From Lentinus brumalis (taxonomy: Eukaryota; Basidiomycota; Agaricomycetes; Polyporales; Polyporaceae), in the NCBI GenBank assembly GCA_001792895.1, contig MARA01000005.1:1240001-1304000 (forward strand): a stretch of 64,000 nt of DNA. Reading direction: 5' to 3'. The notes under the pieces were generated by a model. The model was not told the DNA's origin. It worked only from the letters and a program-made list of their open reading frames with translations, and ran no database searches. The stretch's first letter is position 1, and each line of letters begins with the position of its first letter. Of the stretch, positions 33,801-44,140 are shown in pieces. Made by a program: the position numbers and the translations under genes.

Positions 33801-34165
33801 TATTTCTTCACGGTCGACATTCCGTGTCAGCTTGGATATAGATGGAAGAGGGATGGGTAGACGTACATTGGTATACCAACGAAGGTGTTTGTTGATGAGC
33901 CAAAAGGATACGCCCATCGCCACTAGGGTCAAGGCCGAGCAGAGAATCCACCCGATCTATCTGCATTGTGAGTATACTATCAGCCACCCAGTCGGGGAAC
34001 GGGCGCACATGGTGGTCTAGAGCAATAGCATAGTCTGAGCACTCGTCACGTACAGAGATGTCACGACTACGCACACTGAATGACAACCTTCCCGTGCTGG
34101 ATGAGTGGAGGACTATCCAGAGGCGCCTTCTCCGCATGACACTTCCCGTTCACAATTTCCGCCAT
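30821..34165 (-). CDS. TMEM184/DUF300 (OST-alpha-like) multi-pass membrane protein
   Basis: Fourteen exons keep frame exactly and encode 873 residues: 34075-34165, 34009-34016, 33867-33956, 33790-33805, 33669-33736, 33473-33598, 33323-33421, 33198-33262, 33062-33143, 32884-33010, 32768-32832, 32641-32708, 32126-32592 and 30821-32070. Exons 2 (8 nt) and 4 (16 nt) are microexons; they supply HHIGWI and NKYEQRYIVRI, which the family conserves. The N-terminal ~330 residues hold about seven hydrophobic helices with the DUF300 signatures RDCYESTVLTAFFYLLL, GFVRWKPEDGLYF and FLTFWQAT. The C-terminal ~540 residues are Pro/Ser-rich and disordered. The fission yeast relative Hfl1 sits in the vacuole membrane and binds Atg8, so a vacuolar role is a reasonable inference. 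Confidence 0.9.
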
Positions 34166-34749
34166 CTCGGGGTCAAGATTAGAGACAGTAAGTACACGGA
34201 CGCGCCAACAAGTCAAAAGCAGTAGTGCAATAAAGAGAGGTCGTGGATGTCGTCAAGTGTCGTCAGGGTCGTGCTTTAGTCGTTAATGAGGATGTGGTAG
34301 AGTATGTCGAGAGTGGGGAAGTCGGGACAGCGTGACGTTGCTGGATACTTGCGCACCCAGACACGAATCCCTATCGCCGTCAATCAAGCCGGAGTCGTTG
34401 CTGGGCCTGCGTTGAATACGCCGACGGCGAGCGCGACTCTGCGCGACAGCGGCGGAGGAAGCGGGAAGGAGGAGGAGCGGCGGCCTTGGGCTTGGCACGG
34501 ACGTCACGGACACAATATGTTACTGTACCCGTGGGAACTCGCGTCTGGATCTGACTGGCTCAGGACCTTCTGAGGACTTGGGCAAGAACACGCACAAGTG
34601 CAGGACGGCGAGAATTATTAGAACGTCTGGACCACTACTAACACAACATCCGGAAGTAACATACATATACAGTCAATGTAGAATACACTGCGCGAACAAA
34701 ACACCTAGAAAGCAAGTTGCAGCGAGTAGATGAACAGTCTGATAGCTAC
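34166..34749. other. Intergenic, upstream region of the DUF300 gene
   Basis: No supported gene. This is the 5' flank of the minus-strand DUF300 gene and the 3' flank of the RING gene. Confidence 0.5.
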
Positions 34750-36652
34750 TCAGTAGTCGTCTTCATCGGCCTCCATGTCCTCCGCCCAGACTTCCGAGTC
34801 AGTCTGGTCGTGCTCCTGGTTCTCGTCCTCAGGGACGAGTCTCCACGCGGTCCACGTCCCCGCGTCGTCATCGTTGATGACGCGCCATCTCTCCGGACGG
34901 TCGTACATGTCCGCGAGGATCCAGTCCATGTACTCCTCCCCCGTCTCGTCATCAGGGTGCAGCTCAACATTCCATCCGAGGTACACCAGGTTCTCCCCGT
35001 CGACGACCGCGCATATCCCAGTGTCGTGGTCATAGGTCATGTTGAACAGTCCAATCATGGCCAATGTCGCGCCGCGCCGGAGCATGCTGAACTCCTCCGC
35101 GTCTTCGTCCAAGAAGTCGTAGTCGTCACGATCAACGTGGATGGTGGGCGGCGCCCAGCGAGGGTTGATGTACGGACCGTTGTATGGCTCGTCGTCCTCG
35201 GCCGTCCCATATCCATCGAACGACCAGTAGTCGTCCTCGTCATCATACATCTCGCCATCTTCGTCTTCATCCTCATCATCCTCATCGGTGCTCCAATACT
35301 CTGCGAAATCCTTGTCATCGCGGAAGATCCCTGCCCAGGGATCTTCATCGTCCGGTGGGGGAGACGGACGGAGCGCGCCAGCCGGAACCTTCGATTTATC
35401 GACAGCAGATGCGAGAGACTTGACGACATACAGGGGTATCGGGCGGTTGTGAACAGTGGTTCGGCAGCAAGGGCACGTCTTCTTGCGATATAGAAGCGCA
35501 TTGGGATAATCATCGTCGTCCATCTCGTCTACTCCCGGAGGTGCTGCCTTGAACCACTCGAGGAGACATGACATGCACAGCACATGCCCACATGGGGACA
35601 GGCTAGGACAACACATAAGAACCTTGGCTCTGCAAAGCATCTAACAAGGGACTCACCCGTACGGCTTCAGCATAATCTCCATGCATACTTGGCACGTTAG
35701 ATTGCTCTCGATGGAGGCAATCAGCTACAAACCAAGGTCAGGAATGGACCATGAGAGATTCGGAGTACATACGTCGTCCGACTTCTTCGATTGCGTCTTC
35801 AGCTTCTCCATCTCAGCCCGTTGCGTGCGGTGTGTCTGAGGGCAGGTGAGCGAAATGTTGCAACGCATATCCCTGCAAAGCGTACCTCATTGGTGTTCGT
35901 CAGCTCCGCCCTTAACTCGTCGATCACCTGCGAGATGGATGAGGTGGGGAACGCGCGAAAGAGACACAACGTGACGACAGACCTTGCTCTGCTTCGTGAT
36001 CGTCTTCTTAGCCATCACCATTTGCTGCGAGTTTCCGTTTAACTGCAACTCCGCTCTGCGACATACAGAAGTCACGCACCTTGCGCAAGTTCTCCATCTC
36101 CAGCTTCATCCGTGAGAACTCCGCATGAGCGAGTGGCCCAGTGTACGCATGCTCCTCCTCATCCTCCAGCGGCTCGGGCGTACCAGTCTTCCTGGAGTGC
36201 CTATGCGCTGTCTCGCGAGAGCGAGAACGATCTTTCCTCTTCGATCTCTGGACATTGTTCAACCGAGGATGATCTTGCACGATGTTTGTTATAATGGGGG
36301 CGACGTCCTCGTCCTCGTCGATCAACATCGTAACCGCGCGGGGCTTGGGCTTGGGCTTGGTGCGGCCACGATCGCCGACATCTTCATAGACGGTATGACG
36401 CAGCGTAGCAGTAGTTGATGGGTTGGATGAGGATGCACCAGGGATGGGAGGGAGACGCTTCTTCCTGCGCGCGAGGACTTCCGCCTGTACCTGGGCTTCT
36501 TCACGTGCATCTGGGGAACGCGACTTGCGACGGCGGGCGGATCCTGTCCCGGCCTGGCCATTCTGAGCATGCAAACGGTTCTCGCGCTGTCGCGTAGAGC
36601 CGGTTGAACGGCGGGTTGAGGCATTGTTGTTCTGCGCAACAGCGGGTGGCAT
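34750..36652 (-). CDS. RING-finger protein with long acidic tail
   Basis: Six exons (36080-36652, 35983-36024, 35886-35927, 35773-35835, 35657-35724, 34750-35602) keep frame and give 546 residues. Residues 1-180 are basic and disordered (KRKDRSRSRE). A coiled coil follows, and then a C3HC4 RING at about 265-330: CQVCMEI, CGHVLCMSC, then CPCC. The last 200 residues are extremely acidic (runs of Asp/Glu) with aromatic blocks such as YNGPYINPRWAPP. RING proteins of this layout act as E3 ubiquitin ligases. The acidic tail could bind histones or other basic partners, which is inference. Two 42-nt exons encode the coiled coil. Confidence 0.85.
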
Positions 36653-37049
36653 TATGGTATCGTACGAATGCTGTGTGAATGCTGAGGTGACGTGTCGGCT
36701 ACAGCATGGGGGAGACTCACAGCTGTGTCTCCTCTATTAACCTACTTCTCCAGTGGTCCGGGAATACGACGCTCAACTCTATGGGTAGATGGAAAGAGGC
36801 AAGGCAGGACACAAGGACGCGCGACCTTGTCATGGTCACCTTACGTAACTACTTACCCATTCCGTCTCGATGGCGTCAATGAGCGTCTATGTTACCATTC
36901 TGGTACTCACGGCAATCTTGACTCTCGATCTCTTTCCTCGGCCTCCTTCCGCCACACTGTTGCGATACACTTTTCCACCTCTGTCACTGTGCGCTCTCGG
37001 ACGACGCGCAAAAGTTACAACCAATTTGCGTACACAGATACCGTTGATC

Positions 37050-38271
37050 ATGGCCTCCACAGAAGCAGATGTAGCCCAAGAACGGCAGCAACGAAGACAA
37101 GAGAAGAAGGATCGCAAGCAGCAACCCGGGCAGAGTGGCGGAGAAGCTGGCCGCGCACGCGCAGCGGGAGGAGGACGCGGCGGTGGCGGAGGTAGGGGAG
37201 GTGGCGGAGTTAGGGGAGGTGGGTCGGCGAAACTGAGAGGACTCCCGAAGGACTCGCACGATGTCAGGATATCCAAGACCCTCTCATGGGTTCTGCGCCA
37301 CGGCTCCCAATCAGAAGGTCTTACGATGCGCAAGGATGGCTACGTTCGCGTCAATGATCTTGTAAGAACCATATGCTGTGCGCATGCGGATGCTGCAGAG
37401 CATTAATACTTCGGCAAGTAGCTGGCCCTTCCGAAGTTGCGCGAGCTGAACTTCGATGCCCTGCAAGAGATCGTGAAGAACGATGCCAAGGGCCGATACA
37501 GCTTGGTGCTTGAATCTGATCCAGGTGGAGGCGAGAGTTGGTGGATTCGAGCTAACCAGGGGCATTCAATGGAAGTGAGTCACCTTTCTTTCGTGTTTCT
37601 TAGATGTTCGGTTGACTGTCGCCGCAGTCCGTTGTTTTGGACCTACAACCCATCGGTTCGCATAGTGATATTCCTACCGGTATTGCCGTGCATGGGACGA
37701 AAAAGGCTGCTTGGGAGGTCATCAGTGAGTCCGACCTTCGTTCCGTGGAAAGCTGCAATTCATGAAGGAACCGCAGAGGAGCAAGGCCTCAGCAAGATGA
37801 CCCGTAACCACATTCATCTTGCACAGGGTGTGCCCGGATCAGGCGTCATCTCTGGTACACTTTTTATTTTTACCCTGCTGGTTACAGCAGTTCTCTGACT
37901 ATGGGCCAGGCATGCGCAAATCTTCCGATATTCTGATATACATCGACGTTCAAAAGGCTATCGATGCAGGGATCAAGTTCTATATGTCCGCAAATGGCGT
38001 TGTTCTTACCGAAGGCGACGACCGGGGTTTCCTGAAGCCAGAGTTCTTCTCGCGAGTCGAAAGCGTCAAGGGCACGCCGCTCCCGGGGTACGAAGGTCCA
38101 CAAGGGGTCACGCCCAAGGTATCAGCGCCGTTGAAAGCGTCGGCGGTGATCGCTGCCGAAGACGCACCCAACGAACAAGTCTCTCAGCCAGTGGGGCGGG
38201 ATCATAAGGACGAAGCTGTCCTCACGTCCCTCCAGGAGGTCGAGAAGAAGCTAGAATCCACGAGCTTGTAA
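37050..38271 (+). CDS. tRNA 2'-phosphotransferase (Tpt1/KptA)
   Basis: Five exons (37050-37361, 37422-37574, 37628-37724, 37777-37854, 37910-38271) keep frame and encode 333 residues. After a Gly/Arg-rich leader (residues 30-65, RGG-type) comes the catalytic domain: ISKTLSWVLRHGS with the Arg-His pair, RKDGYVRVNDLL, IRANQGHSM, HGTKKAAWEVI, HIHLAQG, and SDILIYIDVQKAIDAG. Tpt1 removes the 2'-phosphate left at the tRNA splice junction, transferring it to NAD+. The frame is open upstream to 36870, but Met at 37050 precedes the basic leader best. The RGG leader is an addition to the minimal enzyme and may bind RNA. Confidence 0.93.
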
Positions 38272-39402
38272 GATTATCTGACGTTGGCGATTGTATTCGT
38301 ATTCAATCATCCCGTACATCTGTGTGGAGCTCCGCTTCTCAACTCAGTCGACTCGTAATGATCCCCGCCGTAGCTTGCAGGGTTCTGAGGTCCTCTCCAT
38401 CAACGCTTTCTCCCTGGAGTTACCCTCGGTCCTCTCCGGTACGTCGCAAAATCACGATGGGGAGCGTGTGGATACCTCGGTCCTGATCCTGCAGCTGTTG
38501 GTACAAATGCACATTTTGACTCCCCAGAAAAGGCGCCTTGTAGGATATCATCCGACTTGCGGCCCACGGCTTGCGGGCTGTGCTATCTGGGTCATTGACA
38601 GTTGCATTGACAAGCCTACCTTGAGCCTACCATGCTCACGTTGCAGGTGCTGGGCTCAAATTGCAGTACTCTGCTCGCCATCTCGGGGTTCAGACGTAGT
38701 CGACGCACCCTATGTCCAACCAGTGATAACTTCGAGGGCTATCAGTACGTACGTTGACTGAGTGCAAGGGCTCTTCCGCATCAATCGAGAGGCCTCATTT
38801 GCAGGTTCCTTTGTCGGCCACGATCAACGTCTTCGCTAGCAGCGACTCTGATCGGCATACGAAACTTTAGAAGCAAGTGCATGTTCTGTCCGCGCTGCAT
38901 TTCAGCAGTGGCAGCACCAATGACGGCCTTGCTCTTGCCACGGACAATGACCCGAGCGAAGGCCAACCCCTGTGACCTGTCTCGCTCGGTACGTGCACCG
39001 CCTCTACACGACACCCCAAGGCCTCAAAAGTCATTCACCATTCGACGTGTGGCCAAAACCATGGCACGGACGCCCTCATGACTGGGCCATATTCGCCTCC
39101 GGGTCTCCACGTTGACAGTGGACCGGTCGCAGGGTCGAATAGGCCACTATTGCAAAGCACGAGGTCAGATATTCCCCACTCAACCGCCGCCATTGTGTGA
39201 ACACCGCCGCCATTGACGAAGGTGCCGCTGTCGGACGCACAGAAGGCGGACTGACTAGGATATCTAGATTCCTTGGATCGACAGCACCCCCTGAACCGTA
39301 GCGCACGCCGGTGTGGCACTTGTCGCCTCCGTGCATATGCCTCAAGGGTATAAAGGGACAGTAAGGCGACTGATGTCTCCTCAGCATTCGCTCAAGCCTT
39401 CA
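38272..39402. other. Intergenic, no gene seen
   Basis: More than 1 kb with only short, overlapping frames on both strands (for example 38781-39014 minus and 38881-39081 plus). No domain, terminal repeat or transposase remnant is recognised. Confidence 0.45.
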
Positions 39403-39408
39403 TATATA
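39403..39408 (+). promoter_or_regulatory. TATA-like element upstream of the small conserved gene
   Basis: TATATA lies about 240 bp before the ATG at 39648. A C/T-rich tract at about 39560-39600 follows, common ahead of highly expressed fungal genes. A 5' UTR intron is possible between them. Confidence 0.4.
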
Positions 39409-39647
39409 CTCCCCTCAGTGAGTACCTCACCGCACAATCGACAGTCACGATATCCGCAGCGTCCTCGAGCACCCTTCTAACTTGACCTCCAGATTTCTCA
39501 ATCATCACAGGTTCGCACATCTGGCTGTCCCTCTCACCAACCTGCCCAATCTCCTTGCACGACCTTCCTTTCTTCTTCCTCCTTCCTCCTTCCACCGCGC
39601 TCTCACCAACCCTTGCTTACGATCACGACAGCGCATCAGCTTGCATT

Positions 39648-39986
39648 ATGGCAGACCAGACTGGTTACATCTTCGCCTTGATCGAGCCGGTCCCAGTCCT
39701 CAGCTGGGACTATACCCCCAACTGGGGTCACGGCAACCCAAGCAGTTACATCGATAACGTCACCTTCAAGAATGTCATCACCTTGAAGGACTTCAAGTAC
39801 CGCGTCGTCGCCGGCGGGAAAGACCTCGGCGTACGTGCCGCCTACGGCGTCCAGAGCGACGGCTCGCAGAAGGTCAACTTCCTCGACTACAACAATGGAC
39901 ACGGCATCGCGGATAGTCAGACTATCAAGGTCTATACCGTTGACCCCGACAACGGCAACCAGTACCTCGTCGCTCAATGGAAGTAG
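39648..39986 (+). CDS. Small conserved beta-rich protein of unknown function
   Basis: A single exon encodes 112 residues, MADQTGYIFALIEPVPVLSW to LVAQWK. The hydrophobic/polar alternation, many Tyr, Trp, Asp and Gly residues and no cysteines suggest a compact beta-sandwich. No signal peptide is visible, so it is probably cytosolic. I recall similar short proteins in agaricomycetes but know no function. The frame is open upstream to 39555; I chose the internal Met because the upstream codons encode low-complexity sequence translated from the pyrimidine tract. Confidence 0.72.
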   Translation: MADQTGYIFALIEPVPVLSWDYTPNWGHGNPSSYIDNVTFKNVITLKDFKYRVVAGGKDLGVRAAYGVQSDGSQKVNFLDYNNGHGIADSQTIKVYTVDPDNGNQYLVAQWK

Positions 39987-40224
39987 GACGGAAGGCTGGG
40001 GAGGCGCACTACGCGATAGCGCGGAGAGGCGTGATCGAAAGCTAGTGTTCTGATGTAACGTTCTGTGTCCACCAAACGTCGTCTTGCTGTTATCTTCTCC
40101 CAGCTTCTCCCGCGATAGCAGTTACAGGGTGTGTTCAAACCAAGCGTAAGTTCGAGCCACATTACAGCACTATCTTACTCCGAGTAGCGCATGCCGTACA
40201 TAGGCATCAGGTAAGGGTACGCCA

Positions 40225-41315
40225 TCACAGGTCCTTGTACTTGTTGAAGAACTTCACAGTCGCCTCGAACGCTCCCTCCAGGCCTGCCTTGACCTTGGGG
40301 TTGCTCTGGATGTTCAAGTTGGCAGTCAGTGACTGAATGAGGGCGGCGATCTCGAACGTACCAAGTCACCGCGCACAGCGAAGCCGTGGGTGCAGCCGTC
40401 CCAGTAAGTACGCTCGTAACCTGGCGCGAACTTCCCGTTACCAAATATCTCGTCCGCAATCTTCTGTGCTTCCGGCGGGAATGCTGGGTCAATCTCACAA
40501 CTGTTGATCAGCAGCGGCGCCTTGGCCTTGTCGCGGTATTCCTGTATGACGCCACGATCAGTTCATGTCCTCCGACGGTCAGGGTGGAGATGCACGGTAT
40601 GTACGTACCTCGAGATCCTCAGGGACACGCAACCGCGAAGGGTGGGACACGGCAGTGACCTTGCTGAGGCCCTTAAGCGCGAGGTGCCATGCGGGCGGAG
40701 CTCCATAGCAGTATCCCGTCGTCCCGATCCAGGTTACGCCCTCGGCCTGCAGCGCAGCGACCGTGTCTTCAACTGCAGGAATCCAGCTATCGGGGCCGTG
40801 GCGGGCAACCCAAACTGCGCGATCGAAGTCGGCGCGACCTATGGTGTCCGCGGGGCGCGCGTCCCCCTGGAAGAGATCTGGAATGATCGTACGGTAGCCG
40901 TTGCGCGCGAAGTCGTCGGCAAGCAACTGTCACGGATGTGTGGTTAATTTTTATTGCGTGCAGCCCGAGGGTAATCGGAGGAAGGCTGACCTTGTTATTG
41001 ATTAACGGGATACCGAAGACATCGGTGAGGAAGAGGACCACCTTGTCCTTGGGGAAATCGCCGGTTGGCGTAGCTACATAGCACTCTACGCCTCCGATCT
41101 TCTCGATCTTGCCTGGACGCCGAGTGGTTAGCATGAGATCCTCTCCAAGATCGACGTACCATGGCGATACGATTGGTAAGCGACTCGTACTAACCCTCGG
41201 GCTCGCCTTCATGTCGGACGCCTACATGGAAGGTTAACGTCAGTTTTAATACAATGATACGGCAGCGAATGGAAGGTGGCATACCTTGGAAGCACTGGTC
41301 GCAAAGTTCAGGCAT
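40225..41315 (-). CDS. Dienelactone hydrolase family protein (paralogue A)
   Basis: Six exons (41285-41315, 41195-41221, 40991-41112, 40609-40926, 40362-40541, 40225-40305) keep frame and give 252 residues. The alpha/beta-hydrolase shows GYCYG with the nucleophilic Cys near 145, the Asp of SCEIDPAFPPE, and the His of CTHGFAVRGD. Classical members open dienelactones in aromatic ring degradation; many fungal members have untested substrates. Exon lengths 31/27/122/318/180/81 almost match paralogue B at 48237-49314, so one is a copy of the other. Paralogue A reads GYCYGAPPAW where B has GYCYGGRPSF, hinting at a different active-site rim. Confidence 0.92.
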
Positions 41316-41695
41316 TGAAGTACTTCGACGATGAAGGTGGTCGTATGACACTTGTAAGGAACAGACAGGGATAGCCGCTACCTTCCACAGCCGAGTGGTG
41401 TAGGTTCACATGTACCTTCAAGTTCGCAGACAGTACATATAAGTGATTGCACCCGTCCAGAGGTTTCGTAAAGGAATCCTCGTCACTCGGAGGACCTCGG
41501 CATCCTGTCCTCGACTCAGGTCTGCTGAGATTCTCCGGAGCGATCATATTTTTGCCGGTGGGGAATCTTGCAGATTGCTCGATGTGGATACTTACTCCAG
41601 CATGAAAGACGATGCCCTGCACTAGTACATACATGTGCGCATGGAGCGGTGTAACAGGAAGACAGCGCGTGCGACTTGGATACACACGACCCACA

Positions 41696-43784
41696 TCATA
41701 CTCCGGTCGGCCGTGGTACTGATCGGCCGAGTACCCGAATGTCACCCTTGCGCGTCCCCAGGGCAATGACCCCAGTCGTCTCGGAGAAGGCGACGTGCGT
41801 AATGTCGTCTGGAGGCAGTGGTAGTCAGTATACTTATATGAGGGGGCAATGGGCATACAGTTGCGGAAGACTCAGACTCACCTCGGAGATCATACGAGTT
41901 GACTTCGTACACCTCCATCCCTTCAATGGCGCGAGGGGCCCGCGCCAGCATTGAGTCGACGTCGTGCTCGGAGTCGGCCACAGAGATGGGAGTGCCGGGC
42001 TGGAATCCTCTGTTCTTCTGTCCCTTTCTCCGTTTGCCGGTCTTCGCATTATCGTCCGTCCTCTTCATGAGGCGGACGTCGCTTCCGCCCTCCTTTCCAA
42101 ATACCACACCGTCGTCTTCATCGTCTTCATCGTCGGAGCCCGCCCAGTGCGCATTGAAACCGTAGACGACGCGTCGCACAGCGCCTCGTCTGCGCTCCAC
42201 CCATACACCGCGACGACCGGCAGGTCCCAGCGCACAGGCAGAGATGAAGCCCCGAGCACCATGCGACAAACCGCTACGTGGGGTCGGCCCGTCGTCCGTG
42301 CCCGGGGCCACAGGGATGGCCATGTTATGCGCGGCAACGAGGTAGACTTCGACATCCAAGGGAGGGAGCACGGTGTGAGGATTGTCTGAATCTGGGGATG
42401 GCGGTATCATGACAGATACGGAACACTGGAAGAGACCGCGCAAGACGTCGTACGCGAGGAATTGAAGGGTCACTGTTGTGGGTCCTGGATCTGACGAGCC
42501 ACCAGGGTGGGGCTTCGATTCGCGTACTACGGGTCGGGAGAACGAGACTCCACGGAAAGTGGTGCTGGGGAAGAAGTGGGAGTGGACGGCTGCCGCCATT
42601 TGCGAAGCTGGTCCGACGCTGGGCCCTGAGTCATCGGCGCCGGGTTCACCACCGTGTCGGTGCACATAGGCTTTGGGCTTGTCCAGAAGGGTACATATCT
42701 CGAGTGAGCGCGCCTTCAACACGAGGATGTGGCGCCTTGTAAGGAATACGGCGCCGACAACTCCGTTCCACTGAAACGCGATTGAGCAGGAACTGGATCG
42801 ACATTGCATGGAGAGACTCACGAGTTCTTCCTCCTCTTCCGAAAGCATGTGCACTACTGTGCGCTCGCGGGTATTCCAATTGAGCAAGTGGAAAGACGTC
42901 GGAAGTCCGAGTAACAGGAGGGACTGTGCAGGGTCGACGGCGCGCAAGCTGAATATCGGGGATGCAAACGGGATGAACGCTATGGTACGGAACTGGATAT
43001 CTTGGCGATAATCTTGGTCTTTCGGTAGGTACACGACGGACGATGTATGAAGCTGTACTTGAATAACATGGCATAGGTCATGGCTGTTCAGTGCAACGAT
43101 CGTCAGCTTGGCGGTACAGTGCGAAGGAGTGTGCGGACGTGATATCACCAGGACACAGCTATGGTCAGGACATTGTCCAGATAATTCATATGGGTAATAG
43201 CGGATGAGAACGATCCGGCTCCTCGGACGCGTTGTCTCCTGCATAACACGGGCTGATGAGGGGACCGGACAGCACTGTCAAGGTCCCAGACTTCGACAAG
43301 TTTCTCGTGAAAGATGCAAAGAAGCCACCTGTCGAGAAATATCTCCACGGAGTATATCGTACGCGCGCCATCGTCGTTGCTGAACAGCGGGTCTAGCACG
43401 CAGGACTCGTCGTGGCCGGGAAGGAAGTATGTTGACTGTCGCATAAGCCAGGTACGATGAATTTCATGCAACCGAAGAACCACCCTCTCGAGTTCTCGGG
43501 AGGACAAGTGGTTCCAGCAAGAGGGATCCTGTAGATGTGTAGGTAGGGGTGCATGATTTTTCTGTGCGTGTAACATCACAAGCCAAGCGTGGTGATCTCG
43601 AGTGAGAGCGTCGAGTCGCTTACAGGTCTGCAAGTGCAATATCAGCATGTGCGAAGATCGCAGAAAATGTGAACATTCATACCTTTCTGAGGGCCAAGAT
43701 CTCATGAATGTCAAGGTATCGTAGTACATCGAGAGTGATCTCGTCAGGTACATGAAGCAGAGCTGAATTCTGGTGGCCGGTCAT
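41696..43784 (-). CDS. F-box protein with long beta-rich C-terminal region
   Basis: Exons 43683-43784, 43212-43627, 42822-43158, 41882-42770 and 41696-41808 keep frame and give about 618 residues. The F-box is at residues 11-50: LLHVPDEITLDVLRYLDIHEILALRK/TCKRLDALTRDHHAW, broken by the first intron. The rest alternates short hydrophobic strands (FLDRWLLCIFHEKLVEVWDL, LLLLGLPTSFHLLNWN) like a degenerate WD or beta-propeller fold, with an acidic loop and a basic loop (KTGKRRKGQKNR). The 53-nt intron 43159-43211 has a weak GTTCTC donor; without it the frame shifts. The intron 42771-42821 is a multiple of three, so read-through would add 17 residues. The likely role is an SCF substrate receptor. 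Confidence 0.8.
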
Positions 43785-44140
43785 GACAAGGAGCAGACGG
43801 CGACCTTTCCGTTTCTATATGAAAGGGAGGTAAGTATATCGAGATGAAATAGTGATGCAGAGGGGGGTTGGGCAGCGGCATATACGACTGTGCCGCTATG
43901 GCAGCATCTGCGGCCAGTTGAGACGACGCGAGAGGATGATTCGATGATGTCAGCGCTGCCGCGCCAACGTGACTGTGACGATCTCGCGTTGGCAGATCCC
44001 GGCGCTTCCTCAGTTTAGAGTCGCGACTTCGCGACGCGACTAGGGCTTGCATGACACCCTATCGCTCACCTCTGTCTTACGTCTCGCGCTCAGTAATCAG
44101 GACTTCTACATCTCCGAAAGACTTATGACGAGAATCTGCT

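Noticed and set aside
34717..35493. 258-codon plus-strand frame opposite the RING gene
   Set aside because: Valine-rich because it is the complement of Asp/Glu codons in the acidic tail.
38272..39647. Possible transposon remnant in the gap before the small conserved gene
   Set aside because: No terminal repeats, transposase or reverse transcriptase motifs could be seen.
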